Shown piece after piece: positions 26,493 through 34,548 of a DNA stretch of 64,000 bases. The notes under the pieces were generated by a model. It saw only the letters and a list, made by a program, of their open reading frames with translations, did no database searches and was not told where the DNA came from. Location: NCBI GenBank assembly GCA_964344295.1, contig CAYFMR010000002.1:62001-126000 (forward strand), read 5' to 3'. Source of the DNA: JAAYFJ01 sp964344295 (lineage in GTDB: Bacteria > Bacillota > Clostridia > Tissierellales > Peptoniphilaceae). Each line of letters opens with the position of its first letter. Position 1 is the stretch's first letter. The position numbers and the translations under genes are program-made.

Positions 26493-27878
26493 CTAAGTTC
26501 GTGCCGGCCACAGTGCATAGGCGACGTCTAAAAGCGTCAGACACGGCACAACTGTCAAGCGTAACCCCTTTCCCGCCTCTTCCATCCCTTTGGCCACAAA
26601 GGCTCTGGCAAAACCCATGCGATCTGCCTCTTTCAGGCGTGTGGTCAACATGGGGATCGATCGCAACTCTCCTGTCAAGCTCACATCGGCTAAAAAAACC
26701 GTGTCCATGGGTAACGATTTTTCTCGCAATCCGGAAATAATGCTCATGATTACAGCTAAATTTGCCGAGGGCTCTCGCAGGCGAATGCCTCCCGCAGTCT
26801 TCACCACTACGTTTTTATCAAAAAGGTTTACATGGCCCCTTTGTTCCGCCAAACTCACCAACGTGTTCAGCTGCTCTCGTCGCAGGGACTCGCTGACCCT
26901 TGACGGATAGGGGGTAAAACTTTGACTGACCAGCGATTCCACCTCCAGGATAATGGGCCTGGTTCCCTCTTTGATAACCGTACGTGCACAGCCGATGACC
27001 TCCTGGCCCTTGGTTCGCGCCGTCATGAAGTGGGAGCTGGGGTTATCGATAGATTTCATACCTGCTTCCGTCATCTCGAAAAAGCCCACTTCTCCCGTGC
27101 TGCCGTAACGGTTTTTGGTCGCCATGAGCATACGCAACTCCTGTTCCTCATCGGTGGACATCATCAACACCGTATCCACTAAATGCTCAAGGCTACGCAC
27201 GCCGGCCAACTCATCCTCTTTGGTCATTTGTCCGACCATAAACACCACCCGTGGGCGAGCCGGATTTTTCGCCAGCTGAACCAAACCGTTAGCGCAGGCC
27301 ATGGTCTGGGTCGGCGAGCCGGGACGAGAGGCCATCTCATCTGATGCCATCGTCTGAATGGAGTCGACAATCAGAAAATCCACGTCCAAATTCGATGCCG
27401 TGGCCAACACTTCCTCTAAGTGGTTGGAGCCCAAGACGTAAATATGCTCTCCCACCTTATCTAAAATCCGGTCTGCCCGGGATTTGATTTGGGATTCGCT
27501 CTCCTCGCCTGAAGCATAAAGTACCTTATGCCCGCCTTTTTCCAGCTGTGCTGCCACCTGTAACAGCAAGGTGGATTTTCCGGCACCTGGTTTTGCAGTC
27601 AAGATGGTGACAGAATCGCGCACGATGCCTCCTCCCATCACCCGGTCAAATTCTCGAATACCTGTTTGAATGCGCTTGCTATTATCCGTCTTGATGTCTT
27701 TCAACAAAGATGCCTGGCCCGGTGCTGTTGCCCGGGCCGTAGACGTCTGTGTCGGCGCTTGGATTACTGTCACTTCCTCAATGGTATTCCACTGTTGGCA
27801 GGAGGGGCATTTGCCCATATATCCCACCGTTTCGTACCCACATTCTCGGCAGACGAATTTGGTTTTGGTCTTTGCCAT
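26493..27878 (-). CDS. radA: DNA repair protein RadA (Sms)
   Basis: A 461-residue RecA-like helicase for branch migration in recombination. It has a four-cysteine zinc finger at the N-terminus (CRECGY...CPSC, about residues 10-28), Walker A AKPGAGKSTL near 96, the family KNRYG motif and a Lon-protease-like C-terminal domain (about 290-461). The ATG follows AGGAGGCACT. It lies 8 bases after clpC in the ctsR-mcsA-clpC-radA order common in Bacillota. Confidence 0.97.
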   Translation of the reverse strand: MAKTKTKFVCRECGYETVGYMGKCPSCQQWNTIEEVTVIQAPTQTSTARATAPGQASLLKDIKTDNSKRIQTGIREFDRVMGGGIVRDSVTILTAKPGAGKSTLLLQVAAQLEKGGHKVLYASGEESESQIKSRADRILDKVGEHIYVLGSNHLEEVLATASNLDVDFLIVDSIQTMASDEMASRPGSPTQTMACANGLVQLAKNPARPRVVFMVGQMTKEDELAGVRSLEHLVDTVLMMSTDEEQELRMLMATKNRYGSTGEVGFFEMTEAGMKSIDNPSSHFMTARTKGQEVIGCARTVIKEGTRPIILEVESLVSQSFTPYPSRVSESLRREQLNTLVSLAEQRGHVNLFDKNVVVKTAGGIRLREPSANLAVIMSIISGLREKSLPMDTVFLADVSLTGELRSIPMLTTRLKEADRMGFARAFVAKGMEEAGKGLRLTVVPCLTLLDVAYALWPART

Positions 27879-27886
27879 AGTGCCTC

Positions 27887-30316
27887 CTATTTACATGCAA
27901 ACGTGTATTGATCTTTGCTATATCCCACGGTCAGTAATTGCTCTTTTTTCACATTGCCTAAGAGGATCTCTTCGGCCAACGGGTCCTCAATACGACGCCT
28001 AATGGTGCGCTCCAGCGGTCTGGCTCCATATGTTTCGTCATAGCCTTCCCTCGCCAAAGCCGCGATGGCGCTAGGAGTTAATTTAATGGGATATCCCAGT
28101 TCTTCCATGCGTTCTTGCAAATCTTTGACCATGAGCTTGACAATCTTTTGTACGTCATCCTGGTCGAGATGGTGAAAGACGATAATCTCTGTTAAACGGT
28201 TTAAAAACTCGGGACGGAACGATTTTTTCATGGCATCCATGACGATCTCTTCCATGGCTTCCTGGGCTTGTACCTGCTCTGCTTCCGCCGAAGAGGAGAA
28301 TCCCAGTACATTTTGCTTTTTAAGCTCCGCCGTTCCCACATTTGATGTCATGATGACAATGGTGTTTTTAAAGTTCACGGTCTTACCTTGGCCGTCTGTC
28401 AATCGCCCATCATCCAAAATCTGCAACAGAGCATTAAAGATATCCGGATGCGCTTTTTCCACCTCATCAAATAATATGACGGAATAGGGTTTGGAGCGAA
28501 TGGCATCTGTCAACTGGCCGCCTTCACCGTAACCCACATAACCCGGTGGGGATCCGATGAGTTTGCTGACGGTGTGGCTTTCCATAAATTCACTCATATC
28601 AAAACGCACCAAGGCATCCTGATCACCAAATAGCGCCTTCGCCAGGGATTTGGCCAAGTGGGTTTTCCCCACCCCTGTGGGGCCGACAAACATAAAGCTG
28701 CCCATGGGCTTTTCTTGGTTGCGCAGACCCACTCTGGCTCGTTTCACGGCCTTGGTCACCGCTTCCACCGCAGCATCTTGGCCGATGACTCCTTCTTTTA
28801 AGCTGGCTTCCAAGCGCAAAAGGCGTTTGGCCTCATCCTCGGTTAACGTCGTCACCGGAACATCTGTCCACATAGACACCACTTCTGCAATGCGCTCTGC
28901 GTCCACGACCAAATCTTTTTTGGCCTGTTGCGCCTTCCACTTCGCCGTGGCATCTTGCCATTGCTGACGTAGTTTTTGCTCCTGGTCTCGATACTTGGCT
29001 GCGCCTTCGAAATCTTGATCGTTGACAGCCTGTTCTTTATCCGCTTTGGCCTTTTTGATTTCTTCTTCCAAATGCAACAACTTTTCCGGTTTTTGGAAGG
29101 ACTTCACACGCAAACGAGAGGCTGCCTCATCAATCAAATCCACTGCCTTATCCGGTAAAAACCGATCGTTAATGTAGCGAGAAGACAAGTCAATGGCCGC
29201 TTCCAATGCTTCATCGGGAATCTTTACCCCGTGATAATCTTCGTAACGGCTACGCAGGCCCTTGAGAATTTCCAAGCTCTCCTCTTTGGTGGGTTCGTCC
29301 ACCATAATGGGCAATAGTCGTCTTTCAAACGCTGCGTCTTTTTCCACATGTTGACGGTACTCATCAATGGTGGTCGCCCCAATGATTTGCAATTCGCCAC
29401 GGGTCAACATGGGCTTTAAGATGTTGGAGGCGTCCATGGCTCCCTCAGCAGCACCGGCTCCAATAATAGTATGGATCTCATCAATAAAGAGGATGATGTT
29501 TTCTCGTGCCTTCACCTCTTCCATCACGCCTTTTAAGCGTTCTTCGAAGTCGCCTCGGTACTTGGTGCCGGCAATCATACCGGATAAATCCAAAGTAAGA
29601 AGCGTTTTATCCTTCATCGTTTCGGGGACTTCCCCATCCACAATGCGCTGTGCCAAGCCTTCCACCACAGCCGTCTTGCCAACCCCCGGTTCACCAATGA
29701 GTACGGGGTTGTTTTTTGTGCGGCGAGACAACACTTGAATGACGCGGGCAATCTCTTGCTGACGCCCGATCACAGGGTCCACTTTCCCCTGACGAGCCAA
29801 TTCATTCAGGTTAATGGTAAACTCTTCCATCCAAGAGCCTTCGGTGTTTTCAGAAGAACCTCCGCCTGCCTTGACTTCCGCTTTCAATTGACGGCTGACA
29901 TAGGTACCTAAGGCATTTAAATCCACCCCCATTTGGGAGAGCACCATGAGGGCTAAGCCTTCTCCATCCTGTAAAATACCCATCAAGATAAAGTCCGTAC
30001 CCACTTGGGATCGACCGTCTCGTTCCGCCAGATCGACGGCAATTTGCAAAATCCGCTGGGTGCGTGGCGTCATCGTCACCTTATCTACCGGTTCCGAGCC
30101 CACACCTAAAAGGTTGACCACCATTTGGCGCACCTCATCCAACACCAAGCCCATATTATGCAAGAGCTTCGCCGCCGTGCACTCCTCCACGGCTAAGAGG
30201 CCCAAAAGCAGATGCTCCGAGCCCACGTATCGATGATTGAGGCGCTGTGCTTCAATATGTGCCTGCTGAATCGCCGTTTGCGCCTGCTTTGTAAATTTTT
30301 CGTATCCTCGATTCAT
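27887..30316 (-). CDS. clpC: ATP-dependent protease ATPase subunit ClpC
   Basis: A 809-residue Hsp100 unfoldase that feeds ClpP. Order: Clp_N repeats (about 1-140), AAA domain 1 with Walker A GEPGVGKTA, UVR/M-domain (about 415-460), AAA domain 2 with GPTGVGKTHLAKS, and a C-terminal domain with the IGSPPGYVGYGEGGQLTDA loop. The ATG at 30316 follows GGAGGACGATAACG; the longer frame begins inside mcsA. In Bacilli ClpC works with McsB-phosphorylated substrates, but mcsB is missing here between mcsA and clpC. Confidence 0.97.
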   Translation of the reverse strand: MNRGYEKFTKQAQTAIQQAHIEAQRLNHRYVGSEHLLLGLLAVEECTAAKLLHNMGLVLDEVRQMVVNLLGVGSEPVDKVTMTPRTQRILQIAVDLAERDGRSQVGTDFILMGILQDGEGLALMVLSQMGVDLNALGTYVSRQLKAEVKAGGGSSENTEGSWMEEFTINLNELARQGKVDPVIGRQQEIARVIQVLSRRTKNNPVLIGEPGVGKTAVVEGLAQRIVDGEVPETMKDKTLLTLDLSGMIAGTKYRGDFEERLKGVMEEVKARENIILFIDEIHTIIGAGAAEGAMDASNILKPMLTRGELQIIGATTIDEYRQHVEKDAAFERRLLPIMVDEPTKEESLEILKGLRSRYEDYHGVKIPDEALEAAIDLSSRYINDRFLPDKAVDLIDEAASRLRVKSFQKPEKLLHLEEEIKKAKADKEQAVNDQDFEGAAKYRDQEQKLRQQWQDATAKWKAQQAKKDLVVDAERIAEVVSMWTDVPVTTLTEDEAKRLLRLEASLKEGVIGQDAAVEAVTKAVKRARVGLRNQEKPMGSFMFVGPTGVGKTHLAKSLAKALFGDQDALVRFDMSEFMESHTVSKLIGSPPGYVGYGEGGQLTDAIRSKPYSVILFDEVEKAHPDIFNALLQILDDGRLTDGQGKTVNFKNTIVIMTSNVGTAELKKQNVLGFSSSAEAEQVQAQEAMEEIVMDAMKKSFRPEFLNRLTEIIVFHHLDQDDVQKIVKLMVKDLQERMEELGYPIKLTPSAIAALAREGYDETYGARPLERTIRRRIEDPLAEEILLGNVKKEQLLTVGYSKDQYTFACK

Positions 30317-30329
30317 CGTTATCGTCCTC

Positions 30330-30770
30330 CTATGCGTGGTCCATGGCGAGTAAAGCCTCTTGCAAGGCCTTCGCTCCCTCATAGTCTTCCACTTCTATAG
30401 CAGCTTTTAATCGGGCATAAAGAGCCACGCGCTGACTGACCTCCACGGCCTTACGCGGTGTCCTTTCATGGATCATCGTCTCGCTCTCTTCTGCTTTCTT
30501 CAGGGCATCGGCTTGGACTAATACGGACCGAATCAGTCCTTCTAACATTGTGCCGAATCCCTCTTCTGGCATTTCCTCATCCTCTTCTTCGAGAGCCGGG
30601 ACGGCGTTTGCCAACAGCGATTCGACTACTTTTTCCATGCCCACTTCCATCATTTGTTCCTTATATTCTTGCATGCAGTGACCGCATATATCCAGTACAT
30701 ATTTCTTACCTTGGGCCGCTAAAACCACACGTACTGTCGCTTCATGCTCATGACAAATATGACATTTCAT
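30330..30770 (-). CDS. McsA-like zinc/UVR-domain protein
   Basis: A 146-residue protein with the McsA layout: N-terminal cysteine pairs (CHIC at residues 3-6, CGHC at about 29-32), an acidic low-complexity linker (about 58-75), and a C-terminal UVR domain (about 108-146, LKAAIEVEDYEGAKALQEALL). McsA normally activates the arginine kinase McsB, yet no mcsB follows. The start overlaps ctsR by 4 bases, and the stop lies 13 bases before clpC. It could instead modulate CtsR or ClpC directly. Only half of the usual CXXC pairs are visible. Confidence 0.8.
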   Translation of the reverse strand: MKCHICHEHEATVRVVLAAQGKKYVLDICGHCMQEYKEQMMEVGMEKVVESLLANAVPALEEEDEEMPEEGFGTMLEGLIRSVLVQADALKKAEESETMIHERTPRKAVEVSQRVALYARLKAAIEVEDYEGAKALQEALLAMDHA

Positions 30771-31252
30771 TGGGATTCCTCCTGTTCCATTGCAATGATT
30801 AGTACGTTCTGTAAAATACGTGCGCGCAAATTATTTTTCTGTAGCTCACCAACGCAGTTGATTGCCCGATCGCTGACAGCTGCCAACATAATACGAGCCT
30901 CACGATCTGTAATGAGCCCTTCTTCCCTCAGGCCGTCAATGATATGACGAGCCTTGTCCTTAGTGATGGAGTCACCAATGGTGTCCATTAAGAGCTTGGC
31001 GTAATCGGCGTCATTTTGATCCATGGCCACCTTGACAATGCGAATAAACCCGCCACCGCCTCTTCTACTCTCGATGTAATAACCGCGATACGGCGTAAAT
31101 CGCGTTTGTAAGACATAGTTGATTTGTGATGGGGAACAATCAAAATGTTGAGCCAACACATTGCGTTGAATCTCGATCATCCCATCCTGGGTTTCCTCCA
31201 TCATCTCTTGTAAAAATTCTGCTATTACATTACTGAGCCTGGACTTCGCCAT
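30767..31252 (-). CDS. ctsR: Heat-shock repressor CtsR
   Basis: A 161-residue repressor of clp genes. The N-terminal winged helix (about 1-65, SRLSNVIAEFLQEMME; FDCSPSQINYVLQTRFTPYRGYYIESRRGGGGFIRI) holds the tetraglycine wing that senses temperature in this family, and a C-terminal dimerisation domain (about 75-160) follows. The ATG comes after GAGGAGGAGTAGCT. It leads the operon with mcsA, clpC and probably radA, and has a CtsR-like operator in its leader, which implies autorepression. Confidence 0.96.
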   Translation of the reverse strand: MAKSRLSNVIAEFLQEMMEETQDGMIEIQRNVLAQHFDCSPSQINYVLQTRFTPYRGYYIESRRGGGGFIRIVKVAMDQNDADYAKLLMDTIGDSITKDKARHIIDGLREEGLITDREARIMLAAVSDRAINCVGELQKNNLRARILQNVLIIAMEQEESQ

Positions 31253-31281
31253 AGCTACTCCTCCTCTTTCTATGTTTAGAC

Positions 31282-31298
31282 TTTGACTTTCTTTGTTC
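31282..31298 (-). promoter_or_regulatory. Candidate CtsR operator
   Basis: On the minus strand GAACAAA-GAA-AGTCAAA. It fits the CtsR tandem heptad RGTCAAA-NAN-RGTCAAA, with the second heptad perfect and two mismatches in the first. It lies about 30 bases downstream of the promoter start site. Confidence 0.5.
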
Positions 31299-31333
31299 TT
31301 TTGATGAAAAAAATTTGTGCTTTGCACATACGT

Positions 31334-31363
31334 ATTATACCACAAGCCGTTGTGCCTTGCCAA
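31334..31363 (-). promoter_or_regulatory. Sigma-A promoter of the ctsR operon
   Basis: TTGGCA (31358-31363), 18 bases, TATAAT (31334-31339) on the minus strand. Confidence 0.65.
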
Positions 31364-31378
31364 CCCTCACACAACAAA

Positions 31379-31403
31379 AGAGCTCACCCATAAGGTAAGC
31401 TCT
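31379..31403 (-). terminator. Terminator after the DUF3887 lipoprotein
   Basis: Stem AGAGCT.ACC / GGT.AGCTCT with one bulge pair and a 5-base loop, then TTTTGTTG on the minus strand. It separates this unit from the ctsR promoter. Confidence 0.7.
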
Positions 31404-31409
31404 GCCCTT

Positions 31410-31805
31410 TTACTTCATATAAAGTCCTGCCAAAAGCCCGTCTTGGTCAAAGGTCACCGTATAAATGACCTGCTTTTCGCTGTATGCACAAGGCAATACG
31501 ACTACCACCTGATCCTCCAGCCTGGAGGCCTTACCTTCTTTAAAGTCCACAAACTCGCCGTAGCCGTCTAGCACCTCTTCACTTTTGGCAATGACTTCTT
31601 CGGTCAGCGCCTCACGCATCGTGTCATTAGCGCTTTCCAAGATGGCCTCCCAGTCTCTATCATTGACTTGTTTAATGGCATCTTGAGCCTTGGTCACATA
31701 AGGCTCAGCCTCCTCAGTCGACATGACCTGTGCTGAGGATCCGCAACCGCTGATCCCTAAAATCATCACCGCTACCATTATCCAAATCCACATTCGTTTT
31801 TTCAC
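31410..31805 (-). CDS. Lipoprotein, DUF3887-like
   Basis: A 131-residue lipoprotein. GTG is chosen as start (VKKRMWIWIMVAVMILGISGC): AAGGAG lies 11 bases upstream and the codon overlaps the preceding stop by one base (TAGTG). The lipobox is GISGC with Cys at about residue 21. The mature part (about 30-131) has the shape of DUF3887: helical start, then beta strands with VVVVLPCAYSEKQVIYTVTFD and a final GLLAGLY. The biochemical role of the domain is unknown. It is translated from the YhfC-like gene message. Confidence 0.7.
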   Translation of the reverse strand: MKKRMWIWIMVAVMILGISGCGSSAQVMSTEEAEPYVTKAQDAIKQVNDRDWEAILESANDTMREALTEEVIAKSEEVLDGYGEFVDFKEGKASRLEDQVVVVLPCAYSEKQVIYTVTFDQDGLLAGLYMK

Positions 31806-32404
31806 TACACCCACTGCTCCTTCCATTGCCAAACCTTGATTCCTAAGCCAACAATCACGACGATCAGCGCGCCGTACGTCCACACGGGATCATGTAGCGT
31901 CAAAGCCAAAGCATCCACTAGTGTGTGGATGGCCACAGCTCCGAGAAAAAACTGGCCTGCCCTTTCCCGCTTCACGCCATAAAAAATCATCACCGTCAAA
32001 CCCACGTGTAGGCCGATGGCCAAGGCGCGTTCAAAAAGGGCCAACTGCAAGTAAGAAAGCGGATAAAGTGCCAGCAAGGGCCTCAAGAGCCACGTCGCCT
32101 CACAAAGACCGTGTCCTAACCCAAAGGCTATCGCATGGCCAAAACGCCCCTTTGGCCTCCACCACCGTGGCATTCCCGGTTTTTCATAAGCCAGCCAACG
32201 CCATAAAAGGCGAATCGACTCCTCAAAGAGCCCGGCCGTCAAAGCCAAAATCACCACCGCCAGCCAAGAAGTCTTCATCCACTGAGCCAGAGGACCTCCC
32301 GGTCCGAACACTGCCCTTAGAAAATGCATCCTAAGCCACAGCTGCGATACAGCAAAGGAGCTCACACCCAGTAGGAAGGACCATAGATACATCAGCCTTT
32401 TCAT
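31805..32404 (-). CDS. YhfC/PrsW-like intramembrane metalloprotease candidate
   Basis: A 199-residue polytopic membrane protein with about six segments. It has the paired-glutamate motif LFEESIRLLWRW near residue 60 and the histidine motif FGLGHGLCEATW near 94, plus a third motif around HTLVDALALT near 160. This set is that of the YhfC family related to CAAX/PrsW proteases. Substrate unknown. The DUF3887 lipoprotein begins one base from its end, which suggests that the two act together. The ribosome site (AGAAGACGAAG) is weak. Confidence 0.7.
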   Translation of the reverse strand: MKRLMYLWSFLLGVSSFAVSQLWLRMHFLRAVFGPGGPLAQWMKTSWLAVVILALTAGLFEESIRLLWRWLAYEKPGMPRWWRPKGRFGHAIAFGLGHGLCEATWLLRPLLALYPLSYLQLALFERALAIGLHVGLTVMIFYGVKRERAGQFFLGAVAIHTLVDALALTLHDPVWTYGALIVVIVGLGIKVWQWKEQWV

Positions 32405-32560
32405 CTTCGTCTTCTCGTTTCTATTTCGAATATGATTAAATCGCTTCCATTTAGATTTTAACTGAATTAGGAATGAACGTCAACCATCCTGGATGTTTTT
32501 TGTGAAAGACACGTCGTTTCCGGGTATGAAATAGCTAAACCAGAGAAAGGAGCATGTTTC

Positions 32561-32878
32561 ATGGAAACTGTCTATCGCTCAGCCCCGGCGAAAACGGGGC
32601 CTCCCGCCAGCGCCACGGCAGGCACCCTCTATCTCACCGGCGATCGCTTAGTCTTCTTTGACGAAGCAACTGCCCCTGTCACCCAAGACGGTGCCGTCGT
32701 GGATTGGGCCGATAAAACGCCCTCCTGGGCATTGGCCTTATCATCCTTAAAGGATGTCGCAGCCAAAACCACCCTCAACGGCCCTAGTCTTCTTGTCACC
32801 CATACAGCGAACAAGGAAACCGTCTTCACTCTTTCTGACCCCAAAGGTTGGGCAGGTGCCATCAAGGCTCGCCGTTAA
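32561..32878 (+). CDS. Small GRAM/PH-like domain protein
   Basis: A 105-residue protein without membrane segment or signal peptide. The pattern GTLYLTGDRLVFFDE, then WALALSSLKDVAAK, SLLVTHT and ETVFTLSDPKGWAGAI resembles a GRAM/bacterial PH-fold domain: seven strands and a terminal helix. It may bind lipid or peptide. A strong ribosome site (AGAAAGGAG, 8 bases) precedes the ATG. It is a lone plus-strand gene divergent from the YhfC-like gene and ends at a terminator. Codon use is GC-rich compared with its neighbours, with many GCC and ACC codons. Confidence 0.65.
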   Translation: METVYRSAPAKTGPPASATAGTLYLTGDRLVFFDEATAPVTQDGAVVDWADKTPSWALALSSLKDVAAKTTLNGPSLLVTHTANKETVFTLSDPKGWAGAIKARR

Positions 32879-32892
32879 CAACAGACGCAAAG

Positions 32893-32922
32893 ATCCCCGG
32901 AACCTTTACGGTATCCGGGGAT
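32893..32922. terminator. Bidirectional terminator after the GRAM-like gene
   Basis: A 9-base perfect stem ATCCCCGGA / TCCGGGGAT with a 12-base loop and TTTCTTTG on the plus strand. It also serves as the end of the convergent NEAT-like gene (stop at 32949). Confidence 0.75.
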
Positions 32923-32948
32923 TTCTTTGTCACCATGTGATGACGGTT

Positions 32949-33809
32949 TTATTTGGTGATTTCCACGGCACGGGCCTCTCCGTTCCAATCCACCTTGGCA
33001 TCTAATAACTCCGCGATGGCGCGAATGGGCACAAACGTGCGGGAGTCCTTAATCTGCGCCGGCTGGTCAATGACGATATCCTCGCCATTTTTCACGATCT
33101 TAGCTTCACCGATGGTGAGCGTAGCCTGTACATCACCAGATTGGATCTGCACTTGACGACGATCGTTATCCCACTTCACTTCTACGCCCAAAGCCTCGGA
33201 GATCATGCGCACCGGCACCAACGTGCGATCGTTTTCAATAAACGGTGCCACATCAGAAGTCACTTCCTTACCATTGACCATCACTTTGATGGCATTCGTG
33301 GCAGGTGCTTCCACTTGCTTCGGCGTTTGTTCCCCTTCTAAGGCCTTAGACTGATCCCAAGCAAAAGCCAAATAGGCATCCTGTTCGCCAGATCCTGGGC
33401 CGCCACCGGCCAACTCATCCATGGCACTGACCCATACGGCCACCCACACTTGGCTCTCCTGATTCGGACAAGTGACGGTGAACGCTTGGTTATACTCGCC
33501 GTTGGTCACAGCCTCTTTGGCTGCCTCTTCTCGCACTTTCGCCTTGTGATCGCGATAGACAAAGACATTCGTCACCTCGCCCTTAAGTCCCATCAACTCC
33601 AAGGACTTTGTCTCAATGCGATAGACGTACTTACCGTTTTCTTCTTTCACCAGCGCTGTGTGATTGATGGCGTTATTGCCCATGGAAAATTTCCCCGGCT
33701 CCTCGCTTTGGTGCATCATCTACACCGGCACCTCATACGACTGTGCTAACGCCACGCCGGGCACCAATACCAACAGTGCCAAACTCAATATCGTCCAAAA
33801 CTTCTTCAT
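32949..33809 (-). pseudogene. NEAT-like / copper amine oxidase N-domain surface protein with in-frame amber codon
   Basis: The frame reads as one 286-codon gene interrupted by a TAG. Codons 1-29 encode a signal peptide and mature start (MKKFWTILSLALLVLVPGVA...YEVPV) after AAAAGGAG. Codon 30 is TAG (33720-33722), then ATG ATG and 255 more residues: a NEAT-like haem-binding domain (SMGNNAINHTALV...; about residues 45-160) and two copies of the copper-amine-oxidase-N1 stalk motif (NDRTLVPVRMISEALG; DSRTFVPIRAIAELL). The amber codon sits where homologous domains carry an ordinary residue. Reinitiation at the ATG after the stop would give an untargeted protein. It could be a pseudogene, readthrough or a sequencing error. 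Confidence 0.75.
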
Positions 33810-33876
33810 CGTGTTCTCCTTTTTTCTCTGCGGCAGGTGTGTATGCCACACCTTTGCTCTCGATACGATTATAGAA

Positions 33877-33897
33877 GGGGTGTGGGGTACACACCCC
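33877..33897 (-). terminator. Hairpin downstream of the SLH fragment
   Basis: Stem GGGGTGTG / CACACCCC with a 5-base loop, just past the SLH stop (33911). A second weaker hairpin (AGGTGTG / CACACCT) lies about 25 bases further on. No clear T-tract follows on the minus strand, so terminator function is uncertain. Confidence 0.4.
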
Positions 33898-33910
33898 GAG
33901 CTCGTCGAAA

Positions 33911-34260
33911 TTAATGATCCAAATTGTACAACACCTGTGCCACCTGGGCGCGTGTGAAGGGAGCCTTCGGCGCAAAGCTGCCATCGGGCATGCCCTTCAC
34001 CAGTCCCATGCGTGCCATCTGGTTAATTTCTAGCACGGCCCACGAAGACATCTGAGCACTGTCGACGAACTGCACGCTCGCCACCTGCTCTGCTTTGCTG
34101 CGATTCATCTTCTTCACATAACGCGCAAGATTGCAGCCATCTCCTCACGATTAATGGGTCGATCCGGTCCGAAGGTTCCATCCTCATAGCCCATAACAAT
34201 GCCGTTATTGACCGCCCACTGCACATGAGCGGCGTAAGTGAGGTTGTAGATATACTTCAT
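33911..34260 (-). pseudogene. S-layer homology (SLH) domain fragment, frameshifted
   Basis: Two overlapping minus-strand frames together make about one and a half SLH domains. The first ends ...GPDRPINREEMAAILRVM and the second continues ...MGLVKGMPDGSFAPKAPFTRAQVAQVL. At 34114-34128 the sequence TTGCGCGTTATGTG reads LRVM-stop; restoring one G (TTGGCGCG...) gives the usual LARYV. The upstream end has no signal peptide, only MKYIYNLTYAAHVQW, so the 5' part is also lost. Intact SLH proteins anchor to secondary cell-wall polymers. It is next to the amber-bearing NEAT-like gene, which suggests a decayed surface locus. Confidence 0.7.
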
Positions 34261-34449
34261 GTTTTTTGCATTTAAGTGCAATAGTTTTCGACTAATCAAG
34301 TGACCACTCCCTTTATGTTCTTTATTGTAGGCACTTTCGCCGAACAAAACCATGCACAAAAACACCATCTTCTTTCACTTTTGATACCTGTTCTCAATGT
34401 ATGGCAATGGACCCATGTGTCCCTTGCTTTTCTCCGCCTGGTGTGCTAT

Positions 34450-34477
34450 TTTACAATCTCCTATTTTTTGATAAGAT
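34450..34477 (+). promoter_or_regulatory. Sigma-A promoter of the DUF1275 gene
   Basis: TTTACA (34450-34455), 16 bases, TAAGAT (34472-34477), about 70 bases before the gene start. Confidence 0.55.
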
Positions 34478-34479
34478 AG

Positions 34480-34522
34480 AGGGGACGCTCGCCAAAACGT
34501 GGCGAACCAGCTTATGTCCCCT
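34480..34522 (+). promoter_or_regulatory. Structured leader element before the DUF1275 gene
   Basis: A nested stem: outer AGGGGAC / GTCCCCT enclosing inner TCGCC / GGCGA. It begins about 3 bases after the -10 box, so it would be the very 5' end of the transcript, and ends 26 bases before the start codon. No known riboswitch consensus is recognised. It may affect stability or translation. Confidence 0.35.
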
Positions 34523-34548
34523 ACGATCAGATGAGATGGAGTTGTATC

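Noticed and set aside
32629..32865. Minus-strand frame opposite the GRAM-like gene
   Set aside because: No ribosome site; the plus-strand frame has a strong one plus a terminator and a coherent domain pattern.
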